64,000 nt of DNA from the NCBI RefSeq assembly GCF_002920615.1, contig NZ_PQSU01000008.1, positions 62,001 to 126,000 of the forward strand. Reading direction: 5' to 3'. The DNA comes from Streptomyces sp. Ru62 (GTDB lineage Bacteria > Actinomycetota > Actinomycetes > Streptomycetales > Streptomycetaceae). Position numbers and translations under genes: made by a program. The notes under the pieces are model-generated. The model saw only the letters and a list, made by a program, of their open reading frames with translations. It had not been told where the DNA came from and made no database searches. Of this stretch, positions 43,753 to 52,105 are shown one piece after another (position 1 is the stretch's first letter; every line of letters starts with the position of its first letter).

Positions 43753-43797
43753 GGAACAGGAGGAACAGGAGGAACAGGGGGAACGGGAGAACAGGGA
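43753..43797 (-). repeat. Five GGAACAGGA-type 9-bp repeats in the PKS leader
   Basis: Two perfect and three near copies of GGAACAGGA lie 17-61 bp upstream of the type III PKS start. In the transcript they read TCCTGTTCC repeated, a pyrimidine-rich 5' leader. They lie inside the 332-bp interval 43737-44068, which otherwise holds the dyad at 43831 and a weak CCTGAC/GTCAGG hairpin near 44020-44041 that could end the TmrB-like transcript. Confidence 0.65.
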
Positions 43798-43830
43798 GAA
43801 GGGTGGAATGTCACTGGTGTTGTGGCATGA

Positions 43831-43843
43831 GTCACTTTGTGAC
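43831..43843. promoter_or_regulatory. GTCAC-TTT-GTGAC dyad upstream of the type III PKS
   Basis: Perfect 5-bp arms separated by 3 bp, about 100 bp before the PKS start codon; a candidate operator in the PKS promoter region. Confidence 0.4.
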
Positions 43844-44068
43844 CTCACGCCCAAGGGGATGCCGATAAGCCCCACTTCGGGGGTCGGTATCCGCTTCGAG
43901 CATGGACGCCAAATGGACATTTCCGCTGTGATGCAGACAACTCAGGCGGCATGTGAAGCACGTGACACGGCGCACATCCCTGAATCAGGGGGCCTTGGGA
44001 GCGGTTCCCGGGCCGCCACCTGACTTGTCGTCAGTCAGGGGCCACCTGGTCACGTCGAAAGGGGGCCA

Positions 44069-44701
44069 TCAGTCGAACCGAATGTGCTTGATCCCGGTCC
44101 AGGCCCGCCGCGCACGTCCTCGCAGCGCTCCGTCTCCGTTCGGCGCGAGCGTCAGGCCGACGGCAGCGGCGATGTGCTCGGCGACCTCAGGCACAGTGAG
44201 GCGGTCGGTCCATACCTGGTCCCCGAACTCCTCCGCACGCAGGCGATCCAGACAAAGGTCGAGCCTGGACACGGCGAAGCTCTCCCGGTGCAAGGGAGCG
44301 TTCTTGCCCGCGATGAACTGGACAGCGCGTCCGAAGCCGCGCTCGCGCAGCCGACGCAGCACGGTCCCACGCTCGGCCAGCAGTGCGAAATGCCGCACAT
44401 CGTGGCCGCGCTCGCGCAGTCGGCCGACGGTCTCGCGGAAGTACGCCGGCTCCACGACCGTCATGGGCACGATCACCGTCCCGTCGTGCTTGCTCAGGAC
44501 GTGATCCAGTACTTCGACCACCCCCTGCCGCCAGGCGGCAAGGTCCTGGAAGTCTCCGCGCAGGGACGGGGGCATCATCCGGTGCAGACCGAAGCCGACG
44601 TGTTCGGGATCGCAGACGACACTGCCGGCAAGCCGACGCCGGAGTTCGTAAGCGGTCTGCGTCTTCCCGCCACCGTGGGGACCATTGATCCAGAGGAGCA
44701 C
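44069..44701 (-). CDS. TmrB-like P-loop ATPase
   Basis: 210 residues closely following the pattern of TmrB, the Bacillus tunicamycin-resistance ATP-binding protein. LLWINGPHGGGKTQTAYELR has the Walker A (Gly7 to Thr14). DPEHVGFGLHRMMP, DFQDLAAWRQ, TVIVPMTVVEPAYFRET and VRHFALLAERGTVLRRLRER follow in the same order, and the end is RRAWTGIKHIRFD. TmrB is thought to bind tunicamycin and keep it out; many actinobacterial homologues have unknown targets. The start is GTG with a weak ribosome site. Its neighbours (type III PKS, GyrI-like protein, then the large cluster) make a self-resistance role conceivable. Confidence 0.85.
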   Translation of the reverse strand: MLLWINGPHGGGKTQTAYELRRRLAGSVVCDPEHVGFGLHRMMPPSLRGDFQDLAAWRQGVVEVLDHVLSKHDGTVIVPMTVVEPAYFRETVGRLRERGHDVRHFALLAERGTVLRRLRERGFGRAVQFIAGKNAPLHRESFAVSRLDLCLDRLRAEEFGDQVWTDRLTVPEVAEHIAAAVGLTLAPNGDGALRGRARRAWTGIKHIRFD

Positions 44702-44933
44702 GTGCCCGACCCTACGGGGCCGGGGTGGTTGTCAGTGGTGTGTGTCACCCACCCTTCGTCCCTGCGTCATGACGTGGCCGGCCCTCACCCAGGACGAGCA
44801 CGGCACCTCGCCCTGGCCGACCGGCCCGCTGGTCGGCGAAGCCCGCGGGCCGGCCGACTCGTACCGTCGCGGCGCGCCTCAAGGTCCACCGTCACCAGGG
44901 CCGTGTCCGGACGGAGGCGCACCCGCGCCCGCG

Positions 44934-45596
44934 TCACCGGCCCCGTCGGTGTACCGGCTGGCGCAGGATGGTGCGCAGCCGGGACGGGGGAGCGGTGTGG
45001 GACGGCACGAGGTAGATCTCATGGTGCCTGCCCGCGGGGACGAGGCCCTGTTCGTCGAGGTGGCGGTGGAGTGCGCCGATCGTCGCGGGCTCGTTCTCGA
45101 TCGGGCCCTCGTGCAGCACCTGGACACACAGGCCCTCGCGCAGGGTGCGCGCCCGCAGGGCGGACACCGCGGCCGCGGATTCGGGAGTGTGGCAGACCCC
45201 GGTGAGTTCCGCGCGGGCCGCCGCCAGTGTGGCGGCGTCCACCGCGTGACGCTGTCTGAGCAGCAGGGTCCAGCGCCAGCTCGTACGGTCGCGCCAGCAG
45301 GCCGGGTCGCCGCTTTCGAGGTTCAGGTCCGGATCGGTGCTCCACCACAGCCCTTCCAGCGGGCTCGGCCCGTGGTCCGCGTCGCCGGGCCGGGGGCCGC
45401 CGGACGTCACCGCCACCGCTGCCGCCGCCGTGTACAGCGTGTCGACCGCGGCGGCGAACAGCTTGGAGTCCTGGGGATCGCCCTCCCCGTCCACGGCGAG
45501 GTACTCCAGGGGCGGCACGTCGACCAGTGCCGGTACGGAAGTTGCTTCGTAGAGTCCGTGATAGGGATGGTGATGCGTGGTGTTGCTCAGGGACAT
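44934..45596 (-). CDS. GyrI-like small-molecule-binding protein
   Basis: A 220-residue protein of the GyrI-like/SHS2-type domain found at the C-terminus of MerR and AraC regulators, here stand-alone. VPPLEYLAVDGEGDPQDSKL is the family opening, GLWWSTDPDLNLESGD and WRWTLLLRQRHAVD the middle, and GLCVQVLHEGPIENEPATIG precedes GRHHEIYLVPSHTAPPSRLR with the typical HEIYL strand. Such proteins bind or hydrolyse hydrophobic small molecules. ATG start at 45596. It is divergent from the large operon beginning at 45864 and shares its 317-bp promoter interval. Confidence 0.85.
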   Translation of the reverse strand: MSLSNTTHHHPYHGLYEATSVPALVDVPPLEYLAVDGEGDPQDSKLFAAAVDTLYTAAAAVAVTSGGPRPGDADHGPSPLEGLWWSTDPDLNLESGDPACWRDRTSWRWTLLLRQRHAVDAATLAAARAELTGVCHTPESAAAVSALRARTLREGLCVQVLHEGPIENEPATIGALHRHLDEQGLVPAGRHHEIYLVPSHTAPPSRLRTILRQPVHRRGR

Positions 45597-45743
45597 GCGC
45601 GCGGTTCCTCGTGCTGGGGCTGCTGCCAGGAGTCATGGAGCCGGCCCCGCGTCATCCAGGCGCTGCGGAGCCCGTCTCCTGTGAGAACGCGCCAGTGCCA
45701 CACAGGGCACGGGTGAGCGAATCAGTCATATAGGTCAAGCGGT

Positions 45744-45774
45744 CGAGTCCCGTTCCAGTGTCCTTTGACTCGAA
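45744..45774. promoter_or_regulatory. Inverted repeat in the divergent promoter of the large cluster
   Basis: TCGAGTC (45744-45750) and GACTCGA (45768-45774) are perfect inverted arms 17 bp apart; TTGACT at 45766-45771 could be a -35 element. This is the only dyad noted between the GyrI-like gene and the cluster, so it is a candidate control site. No clear -10 was found. Confidence 0.35.
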
Positions 45775-45863
45775 CGGTCAACGTCCCGGGCCGCCCCTCC
45801 CCCTGCCGCCGTCCAGCGATGAGGCTTCTCGTCGTGTCCCGGACGAGCAGAGAGGGGATCTGG

Positions 45864-45917
45864 ATGCACGCCACTGAGGAGCCGTTCCACCCGTCGCGGA
45901 TGCGGAGCGGAGCATGA
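45864..45917 (+). CDS. 17-residue leader ORF coupled to the TrpB-like gene
   Basis: An ATG preceded by GAGAGGGG opens an 18-codon frame (MHATEEPFHPSRMRSGA) whose TGA overlaps the ATG of the TrpB-like gene (ATGA). It may be a coupling leader that delivers ribosomes to a gene with a poor ribosome site of its own, or a very short precursor peptide; neither is proved. Confidence 0.45.
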   Translation: MHATEEPFHPSRMRSGA

Positions 45918-47269
45918 GCGGCGGACCGCGGCCCGCGTCGGGCGCCAGGACCCCGGGCCCCGACTGGAACCCGACCCCGGTCGTGCCGGCCGGTGCCCCG
46001 GACGAAGTGCCCGAAGCCTGGTTCAACCTCGTACCCAATCTGCCGGCCCCGCTGCCGCCGGCCAGGGACGGCGACGACGGCCAGCCCTCCCGGCTCGCGC
46101 TCCAGCGCCGGATCCGCCTCGACGCGGTGCAGGAACAGGACGCCTCCACGGAGTCCTTCCTCCCCATCCCGCAGCGGGTCCGCGAGGAACTCGCGGCCAT
46201 CGGCCGCCCCACCCCTCTGTTGCGGGCGCGGGCCCTTGAGGCTCACCTGCGGACCCCTGCCCGGATCTACCTCAAGCGCGAGGACGTGCTGCCCACCGGC
46301 AGCTTCAAGCTCAACTCCGCCGTCGCACAGGCCTACTTCGCCGCTCAGCAGGGCGTACGGACCCTGGTGACCGAGACCGGAGCGGGGCAGTGGGGCCACG
46401 CGGTGGCCTGGGCGGCGCGGCTCTTCGGTCTGCACGCGGTGATCTTCTGGGCCGGCGTGTCGGCGCGGCAGAAGCCCGGCAGGCACACGGTGATCAAGCT
46501 GCTCGGCGGCGAGGTGTACCCGTCGCCCAGCGAGCGGACGCAGGTGGGCAAGGCGCTGCTGCGCGACGGCCGCCATCTGCTCGGCTCCCTCGGCACCGCC
46601 ATCGGCGAAGCCATCAGCTATGCCCAGGACCACCCCGAGACCCGTTACATCTCGGGCAGCAACCTGCCCCACGTGCTGGCGCACCAGTCCGTCATCGGAC
46701 AGGAGGTCAAGGCACAGCTCGCGGCGCTCGGCGAGACCCCCGACACGCTGATCGCCTGTGTCGGCGGCGGCAGCAACCTGGGTGGCCTGATGGGCCCGTA
46801 CCTGGCGGACAAGGCCGAGCGCGGCGACGGACTGACCCTGATCGGCGCCGAGTCGGCCAGCGCCCCCCGGCTGACCCGCGGCGAGTGGCGCTACGACCAC
46901 GCCGACCCGGAAGGCATCACGCCGCTGACCAAGTCCTACACCCTCGGCCGTGACTACGAGCTGCCCGAGACCCATGTCGGCGGCCTGCGCCAGCACAGCG
47001 GCTCGGCGGTGGTCGGTGTGCTGCGCAGCCAGGGCCTGATCGACGCGGTCGCCTACGAGGAGGCGGAGGCGTTCGAGACCGGCTCGCTGATGCTCCGCCA
47101 CGAGGGCGTCCTCATCGCCCCGGAGTCCTGCCACGCGGTGCGCGCCGCCGTCGACCGGGCCGTCGAAGCCCGTCGTACGGGCCGCGCCGAGACCATCGTC
47201 GCCTGTGTGAGCGGCAACGGTGCCCTCGACCTGGAGGGCTACACCGCGCACCTCGGTGACGGTGCCTGA
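45914..47269 (+). CDS. TrpB-like (TrpB2 type) PLP-dependent enzyme
   Basis: A 451-residue fold-type II PLP enzyme of the TrpB2 branch. WFNLVPNLPAPLPPA near residue 36 is the TrpB2 hallmark. LKREDVLPTGSFKLNSAVAQ holds the PLP lysine (Lys132), TETGAGQWGHAVAWAA the carboxylate loop, and CVGGGSNLGGL the phosphate cup. TrpB makes tryptophan from indole and serine; TrpB2 proteins can use phosphoserine or act alone. No trpA or other trp gene is nearby, and it opens a secondary-metabolite-like operon, so a beta-substitution in biosynthesis is more likely than tryptophan supply (inference). Start chosen for its ATGA overlap with the leader ORF; the ribosome site is weak. Confidence 0.87.
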   Translation: MSGGPRPASGARTPGPDWNPTPVVPAGAPDEVPEAWFNLVPNLPAPLPPARDGDDGQPSRLALQRRIRLDAVQEQDASTESFLPIPQRVREELAAIGRPTPLLRARALEAHLRTPARIYLKREDVLPTGSFKLNSAVAQAYFAAQQGVRTLVTETGAGQWGHAVAWAARLFGLHAVIFWAGVSARQKPGRHTVIKLLGGEVYPSPSERTQVGKALLRDGRHLLGSLGTAIGEAISYAQDHPETRYISGSNLPHVLAHQSVIGQEVKAQLAALGETPDTLIACVGGGSNLGGLMGPYLADKAERGDGLTLIGAESASAPRLTRGEWRYDHADPEGITPLTKSYTLGRDYELPETHVGGLRQHSGSAVVGVLRSQGLIDAVAYEEAEAFETGSLMLRHEGVLIAPESCHAVRAAVDRAVEARRTGRAETIVACVSGNGALDLEGYTAHLGDGA

Positions 47270-47319
47270 TCCGCCCCCGTGCGCGGACGTGATCGTCCGC
47301 CATCCCATGAAGGAGCGAA

Positions 47320-48429
47320 GTGGCCAGGGGAAGCATCATCGAGCTGTCGAACGGAGCGAGCCCCAGCTGTCCGTACTACCTGGGGGACGGCATCGCCGAC
47401 CAGTTGCCGGCGTACCTGCACCGGCATGCCTTCGACGAGGTCTACCTCGTCACCAGCGACCGGCTGCACGCCCGGTTCGGCAAGGAACTGGCCCGGACGC
47501 TGAGTGACGCGGGCATCGCCGTCAACGTACTGACCGTGCGCGAAGGAGAGTCCGCCAAGGGCTGGCAACAGCTCACCGACCTGTGCGAGCGCCTGGTCGC
47601 GGCCGGCGTCACCAAGGACTCCCTGGTCATGGCGCTCGGCGGCGGCATGATCGGCAACATCGTCGGTCTCGCCGCGGGCCTCACCTACCGGGGCATCAGG
47701 TACGTCGAGGTCCCGACGACGATGCTGAACCTCACCGACGGCTCGCTCAGCAACAAGCAGGCCGTCAACGGTTCCCTGGGCAAGAACCAGTTCGGGATGT
47801 ACCACGCGCCGCTGTTCATCTGGGCGGACGTCGCCTACACCCGGCAGGAGCCGGTGCGCCAGCACCGCAGCGCCATCACCGAGGCGATCAAGAACGGCCT
47901 GGTCAACGACGCGGCCTGGTTCGAGCGGCTGGAGGAGCTGCTCACGCCGGACCTGGCCGCCGTCCGTGACGACCTGCTGGGCTTCTGCCACGACGTGGTG
48001 CGCAGCAAGCTGTCGATCCTCGCCCTCGACCCGGGTGAGCGGCACGCGGGCATCATGCTTGAGTACGGCCACACCGTCGGACACGCCGTGGAGTTCCTCA
48101 GCAACGGAAAGCTGCTGCACGGGGAAGCGGTCGGCATCGGCATGTGCGCCGCGGCCAAGGTGGGCGTACGCCTCGGTCTGTGCGAGCCCGAGGTGCTGCA
48201 CCGGCAGGAACACATCCTCAAGCGGCGGCTGGGCAGCGTCGTCGCGCTGCCCGAGGAGCTGACGGCCGAGCAGATCGTCGAGGTCATCCTCAGCGACAAC
48301 AAACGCCGCGCCGGAGCCGCGATCCGCTTCGTGCTCGTGCCCCGGGTCGGCACCGTGCGCTGCGTCGACGGCGACTACGAGACGCCCGTCGCCGAGCCAC
48401 TGCTCAAGAGCGTCCTGACCGAGGCCTGA
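47320..48429 (+). CDS. Sugar phosphate cyclase, 2-deoxy-scyllo-inosose synthase-like
   Basis: A 369-residue member of the dehydroquinate synthase superfamily. MALGGGMIGNIVGLAAGL (residues 104-121) is the NAD loop. Zinc ligands are Glu188 (ITEAIKN), His251 (EYGHTVGH) and His267 (LHGEAV); their spacing of 63 and 16 equals that of Glu184/His247/His263 in BtrC. GSLSNKQAVNGSLGKN (141-156) has the KQAVN signature of 2-deoxy-scyllo-inosose synthases rather than the GGKTxVN of AroB. The likely reaction is cyclisation of a hexose phosphate to a carbocycle, the first step of an aminocyclitol-type core. No DOI aminotransferase or glycosyltransferase is visible. GTG start with AAGGAG, 50 bp after the TrpB-like gene. 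Confidence 0.85.
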   Translation: MARGSIIELSNGASPSCPYYLGDGIADQLPAYLHRHAFDEVYLVTSDRLHARFGKELARTLSDAGIAVNVLTVREGESAKGWQQLTDLCERLVAAGVTKDSLVMALGGGMIGNIVGLAAGLTYRGIRYVEVPTTMLNLTDGSLSNKQAVNGSLGKNQFGMYHAPLFIWADVAYTRQEPVRQHRSAITEAIKNGLVNDAAWFERLEELLTPDLAAVRDDLLGFCHDVVRSKLSILALDPGERHAGIMLEYGHTVGHAVEFLSNGKLLHGEAVGIGMCAAAKVGVRLGLCEPEVLHRQEHILKRRLGSVVALPEELTAEQIVEVILSDNKRRAGAAIRFVLVPRVGTVRCVDGDYETPVAEPLLKSVLTEA

Positions 48430-48455
48430 TCCACCGACACCGCAGGGATGGGCTC

Positions 48456-49100
48456 ATGAACACCACACTGCACCACACACCCGAGGTGGAGGAGACGATC
48501 TACCGTCTCGACGGGCCGCTGCGCTGGGCCCTCGGCGAGGTCCAGGGACTGCTGCGCTCGGCACAGGCCGCACCGGGACAGCGGGTTCTGGACATCGGCG
48601 CGGGCACCGGGTACGCCACGATTCCCGCGGCCCGCGCGGTCGGCCCCGACGGCAGCGTCCACTGCGTCGACGGCAGCGCCCCGCTCCTGAAGGTGCTCGA
48701 ACGCCGCGCCGCGAAGGAAGGACTCGCCGCACGCGTGACCACGCAGGTCGGCGCCCTCGCCCCCCTGGACGTGCCCAGCTCCAGCGTCGACCTCGTGCTG
48801 TGCACCTACGTCCTGCACGAACTGGCCGAGGACGCGGCCCTGGCGATCACCGAGATGCACCGGGTCCTCAAACCCGGTGGCCGCGTCGCCATCGCGGACT
48901 ACCGCAAGACCCCGGACCTGGCGCGCAACCGGGAGATCGAGGCCTGGTACGCGCGGCAGCCCGACGGAGCGGGACCCGACGAGCGCCATCTGCGCTTCTC
49001 CCTCGAAGAGCTGGAGCAGATGCTGAGCGGCGCCGGTTTCCAGCAGATCGAGCTGCGCACCTGGCACGACTTCCACACCCACGCCATCGCCGCCCGGTGA
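48456..49100 (+). CDS. SAM-dependent methyltransferase (class I)
   Basis: A 214-residue Rossmann-fold methyltransferase. VLDIGAGTGYATIPAARAVG (about residue 45) is the SAM loop; VDLVLCTYVLHELAEDAALA and EMHRVLKPGGRVAIADYRKT are the later conserved motifs, as in UbiE-like enzymes. It acts on a small molecule in the cytoplasm. Start is ATG 48456 (CAGGGATGG upstream), 26 bp after the cyclase stop; an upstream open frame runs inside the cyclase gene and is rejected. One of three methyltransferases in this operon. Confidence 0.88.
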   Translation: MNTTLHHTPEVEETIYRLDGPLRWALGEVQGLLRSAQAAPGQRVLDIGAGTGYATIPAARAVGPDGSVHCVDGSAPLLKVLERRAAKEGLAARVTTQVGALAPLDVPSSSVDLVLCTYVLHELAEDAALAITEMHRVLKPGGRVAIADYRKTPDLARNREIEAWYARQPDGAGPDERHLRFSLEELEQMLSGAGFQQIELRTWHDFHTHAIAAR

Positions 49101-49126
49101 CGGCCCCACCCTGCGAAGGAGCCCCT

Positions 49127-49975
49127 GTGCACCGCTTGAGCTACAACGCCAACGGTCTGCGTAACCTCACCGTGGAGCGGGCCGTCGAGGAGGTCGCCGA
49201 GGCCGGATACGACGGCATCGAACTCTCCCTCCACCCCGCGCACATCGACCCGTTCTCCTTCTCCGACAACGAGGCGTCGGTCATCCGCAAGGCGCTGGAG
49301 CGCACCGGCATCGAGGCCTGCTGCCTGGCCGCGGGCGCCGACAACCTGCTCAGCGAGGAGAGGTTCGAACCCTCGCTGGTCCACCCGGACGCCGCCGGCC
49401 GTGCCCGCCGCGTCGACCTGGTCAAACGGTCCGTACGCATCGCGGACATGCTCGGCATCCCGCTGATCAACTTCGCCACCGGCAAGCGCAAGCCCGAGGT
49501 GGACCCGGCCGACGCGCGGCGCTGGCTCATCGAGGGCATCACCGAGATCCTCGACAGCACGGACAGCGACGTCGTCCTCGCCATGGAACCCGAACCGGAG
49601 TTCTTCCTGGAGACCAACGCCGCGGTCGCCCAGCTCGCCCGGGAACTGGACAGCCCGCGCTTCGCCCTCGCCCAGGACCTCGGGCACTGCCGCGTCGTGG
49701 AGGAGGACTACCTCGCCTCCGTCGAACGCCACCTGCCGATCACCCCCGTGTTCCAGGTCGAGGACATCAAGGGCCGCACCCACTACCACGAGATCCCCGG
49801 CGACGGGGACATCGACTTCGTGGAGTTCTTCCGCATCCTGCGCCGCGGCGGCTACGCGGGGCACGTCAGCGTGGAGCTGTACAACCACAGCGACGTCTAC
49901 CGGCACGCCCTGCGCCGCAGCCACGAGGTGCTCACCGCGGCCGCAGCCTCCGCCGAGTCCTCCTCGGGAGACTGA
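49127..49975 (+). CDS. Sugar phosphate isomerase/epimerase-like TIM barrel
   Basis: A 282-residue protein of the xylose isomerase-like/AP endonuclease 2 superfamily. VAEAGYDGIELSLHPAH opens the barrel. Metal-ligand-type residues appear in VVLAMEPEPEFF, AQDLGHCRVVEE, VFQVEDIKGRTHYHEIPGDG and GHVSVELYNHSD. Members isomerise, epimerise or dehydrate sugars and cyclitols such as inosose, which fits the preceding cyclase. Start GTG with GAAGGAG. It is followed 5 bp later by the TatD-type hydrolase. Confidence 0.87.
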   Translation: MHRLSYNANGLRNLTVERAVEEVAEAGYDGIELSLHPAHIDPFSFSDNEASVIRKALERTGIEACCLAAGADNLLSEERFEPSLVHPDAAGRARRVDLVKRSVRIADMLGIPLINFATGKRKPEVDPADARRWLIEGITEILDSTDSDVVLAMEPEPEFFLETNAAVAQLARELDSPRFALAQDLGHCRVVEEDYLASVERHLPITPVFQVEDIKGRTHYHEIPGDGDIDFVEFFRILRRGGYAGHVSVELYNHSDVYRHALRRSHEVLTAAAASAESSSGD

Positions 49976-49980
49976 CCACC

Positions 49981-50898
49981 GTGCGGCCGGCCACCGCCGC
50001 CGGCCGTGCGACCCCCGCGCCACAGCTCCTGGCGCCCCGGGGCGCGCACGGACCCGGCCTCGTCCCGCTCTTCGACCACCACATCCACAGCGATCTACGC
50101 AACGCCGACGACTACGAACTCATGGCGGTCAGCGGTGTGACGAGTGCGCTCGCCCCCTGCTCCAGCTCGCATGAGCGCCGCTCGTCGGGCGACGCGTTCG
50201 CCGCGCGGTTCGAGCGGCTCACCGAGGTCGAGACCGCCCGCGCGGCGGTGTACGGCATCGATCTGTACGTCGGGCTGTCCGTGCACGCCGCCGACATGAA
50301 CGATCTGCGCAGCGCTCTGGAGGGCGTCGACGAACTCCACAAGCGGCTCGGCCACCCACGGGTGAAGGCCCTGGGCGAAGTGTCGCTCCGCCACCGCACC
50401 AGTGACGAAGTGACGGTGCTGGAACGGCAGTTGCGCCTTGCCGCCGACACCGGGACACCGGTGATGGTGGAGACCCCGCCGCCGCTGGAGGAGTTCACGG
50501 CGATGCTGCCGCTGCTCGCCGGCGCCATCGAGCGCTCGGGCATCGATCCGGGGCGTGTCGCCGTGATGGACCTCGACGAGCACAAGCTGCGCCTGGTCCA
50601 CGGACACGGCGGCCTCGACGGGCTCGGCGGCTACGGTCTGCCGGTCTCGCCGCGCACGGACGCGCTGTTCGCCGTGCGCCAGAAGGTCACCCACCGTGAG
50701 GTGATGCGCATCCTCGACAGCCGGGGGCCGGACCGCCTGATGCTCAACACCGGCTTCCACTTCGGCTCCGCCGACCCGCTCGGCCTCGGCAAGACCGTCC
50801 ATCGCCTCCGCCTCGGAGGCGTTCCGGAACAGACCGTGAGGGCTCTCGTCCATGGAAACGCTGCTGGGTTCTTCGACATCCCGCACCGGATCGGCTGA
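49981..50898 (+). CDS. TatD-family metal-dependent hydrolase, EboB-like
   Basis: A 305-residue amidohydrolase-superfamily barrel. LFDHHIHSDLRNADDYELMA carries the His34-x-His36 metal pair. ALGEVSLRHRTSDEVTVLER gives the Glu, and the end DRLMLNTGFHFGSADPLGLG and NAAGFFDI is as in EboB-type TatD proteins, which also begin with a DDYExMAxSG segment (from memory of the family, not a search). EboB belongs to the ebo/edb gene set required for export of some secondary metabolites. The usual TatD DNase lysine and His pattern is altered, so a non-nuclease role is likely. GTG start. The following gene begins 47 bp inside its 3' end. Confidence 0.75.
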   Translation: MRPATAAGRATPAPQLLAPRGAHGPGLVPLFDHHIHSDLRNADDYELMAVSGVTSALAPCSSSHERRSSGDAFAARFERLTEVETARAAVYGIDLYVGLSVHAADMNDLRSALEGVDELHKRLGHPRVKALGEVSLRHRTSDEVTVLERQLRLAADTGTPVMVETPPPLEEFTAMLPLLAGAIERSGIDPGRVAVMDLDEHKLRLVHGHGGLDGLGGYGLPVSPRTDALFAVRQKVTHREVMRILDSRGPDRLMLNTGFHFGSADPLGLGKTVHRLRLGGVPEQTVRALVHGNAAGFFDIPHRIG

Positions 50899-52105
50899 CC
50901 GGGCGGCACGTGCCCGGTCCACGGGCCTGCCCGAGCACGGCCGGGACACGGCGGCCGTCCTGGCCGGCCTCGACGCCCTGCGCCGCGACGACCACGACTA
51001 CGCCGACGGTACCGTGTTCAACTCCATCTGCTCCGCGCCGCTCCCGGTGGCCCGGCAGGTCTTCGCGCAGGCGCTGGAGACCAACATGGGCGACAACCGG
51101 ATCTTCCCGTCGCTGCGGCGCGCCGAGACGGAGGTGACGGCGCTCCTCGGCGACCTCCTCGGTCTTCCCGACGCCGGGGGAGTGGCGACCTCCGGCGGCA
51201 CCGAGGCCAACCTCCTCGCGGTCCTTGCCGCGCTGCGCCGGGACGGGCAGCGCCCCCGCACGGGCGGCCCCGCGCGGATCGTGCTGCCGGAGAGCGCCCA
51301 CTTCTCCTTCGACAAGATCCTCACCATGCTGGGCGTGGAACCCGTGTACGCCCCGCTCACCCCGGACCTGCACGTCTGCGTCGAGACGCTGCGGTCCCTC
51401 GTCACCGAGGACACCGCGCTCGTCGTCGCGACCGCCGGTACCTCCGAGACCGGCGCCGTCGACGACGTCCCCGCCATCGCGGAGCACACCCGGGCCCTGG
51501 GCGTCCCCCTGCACGTCGACGCGGCGACCGGCGGCTTCCTGGTCCCCTTCGCCCGCGAGCTCGGCCACCCGCTGCCGCCGGTCGGCCTCGACGTGCCGGG
51601 AGTCACCTCCGTCACGCTCGATCCGCACAAGTACGGCGGCGCGCCCATCCCGGCCGGCCAGCTCCTCGTACGCGACGCGGCGGACCTGGACCGCCTGCGC
51701 GTCGCCTCCCACTACCGCGGCACCCACGACCACCACGGTCTGCTCGGCACCCGCCCCGGCGCCGCGGTGCTCGCCACCTGGGCCGCGCTGCACACCATGG
51801 GCCGCGCCGGCTACCGCACGCTCGTCGCCTCGGTGTTCGAGCGGCGGGAGCTCCTGCTCGGCCTGCTCCGCGGGTCCGGGTTCACCGTCGTCCCCGCGCC
51901 GGACCTCACCGTCGTCACCGTGCGCCACCCGGCGCCCGGACAGCTCGTCGACGTACTGGAACGGCGGGGGTTCATCGCCTCCGTCGCCCGCCGCTACGGA
52001 CTCCTGCGCCTGGTCGTGCACTGGCACCAGAGCGAGGAGCAGCTGCGGGCACTGGTCGCCGCCCTGACGGACGCCGACCGTGAGATCGGGGGCGGCGCCG
52101 GATGA
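50852..52105 (+). CDS. PLP-dependent amino acid decarboxylase (MfnA-like)
   Basis: A 417-residue group II decarboxylase-type enzyme. TSGGTEANLLAVLAAL binds the PLP phosphate, HVDAATGGFLVPF carries the Asp that contacts the pyridine nitrogen, and LDPHKYGGAPIPAG holds the PLP lysine (Lys260). MfnA-like enzymes decarboxylate tyrosine or aspartate; the latter gives beta-alanine, a possible acyl starter. Start is the ATG at 50852, overlapping the TatD gene by 47 bp; no later in-frame start exists before the conserved region. Its stop overlaps the next gene (ATGA). It may supply an amine building block for the cluster product. Confidence 0.85.
   Translation: METLLGSSTSRTGSADRAARARSTGLPEHGRDTAAVLAGLDALRRDDHDYADGTVFNSICSAPLPVARQVFAQALETNMGDNRIFPSLRRAETEVTALLGDLLGLPDAGGVATSGGTEANLLAVLAALRRDGQRPRTGGPARIVLPESAHFSFDKILTMLGVEPVYAPLTPDLHVCVETLRSLVTEDTALVVATAGTSETGAVDDVPAIAEHTRALGVPLHVDAATGGFLVPFARELGHPLPPVGLDVPGVTSVTLDPHKYGGAPIPAGQLLVRDAADLDRLRVASHYRGTHDHHGLLGTRPGAAVLATWAALHTMGRAGYRTLVASVFERRELLLGLLRGSGFTVVPAPDLTVVTVRHPAPGQLVDVLERRGFIASVARRYGLLRLVVHWHQSEEQLRALVAALTDADREIGGGAG

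Noticed and set aside
45722..47308. 528-codon minus-strand frame
   Set aside because: It is antisense to the TrpB-like gene, which has all PLP motifs.
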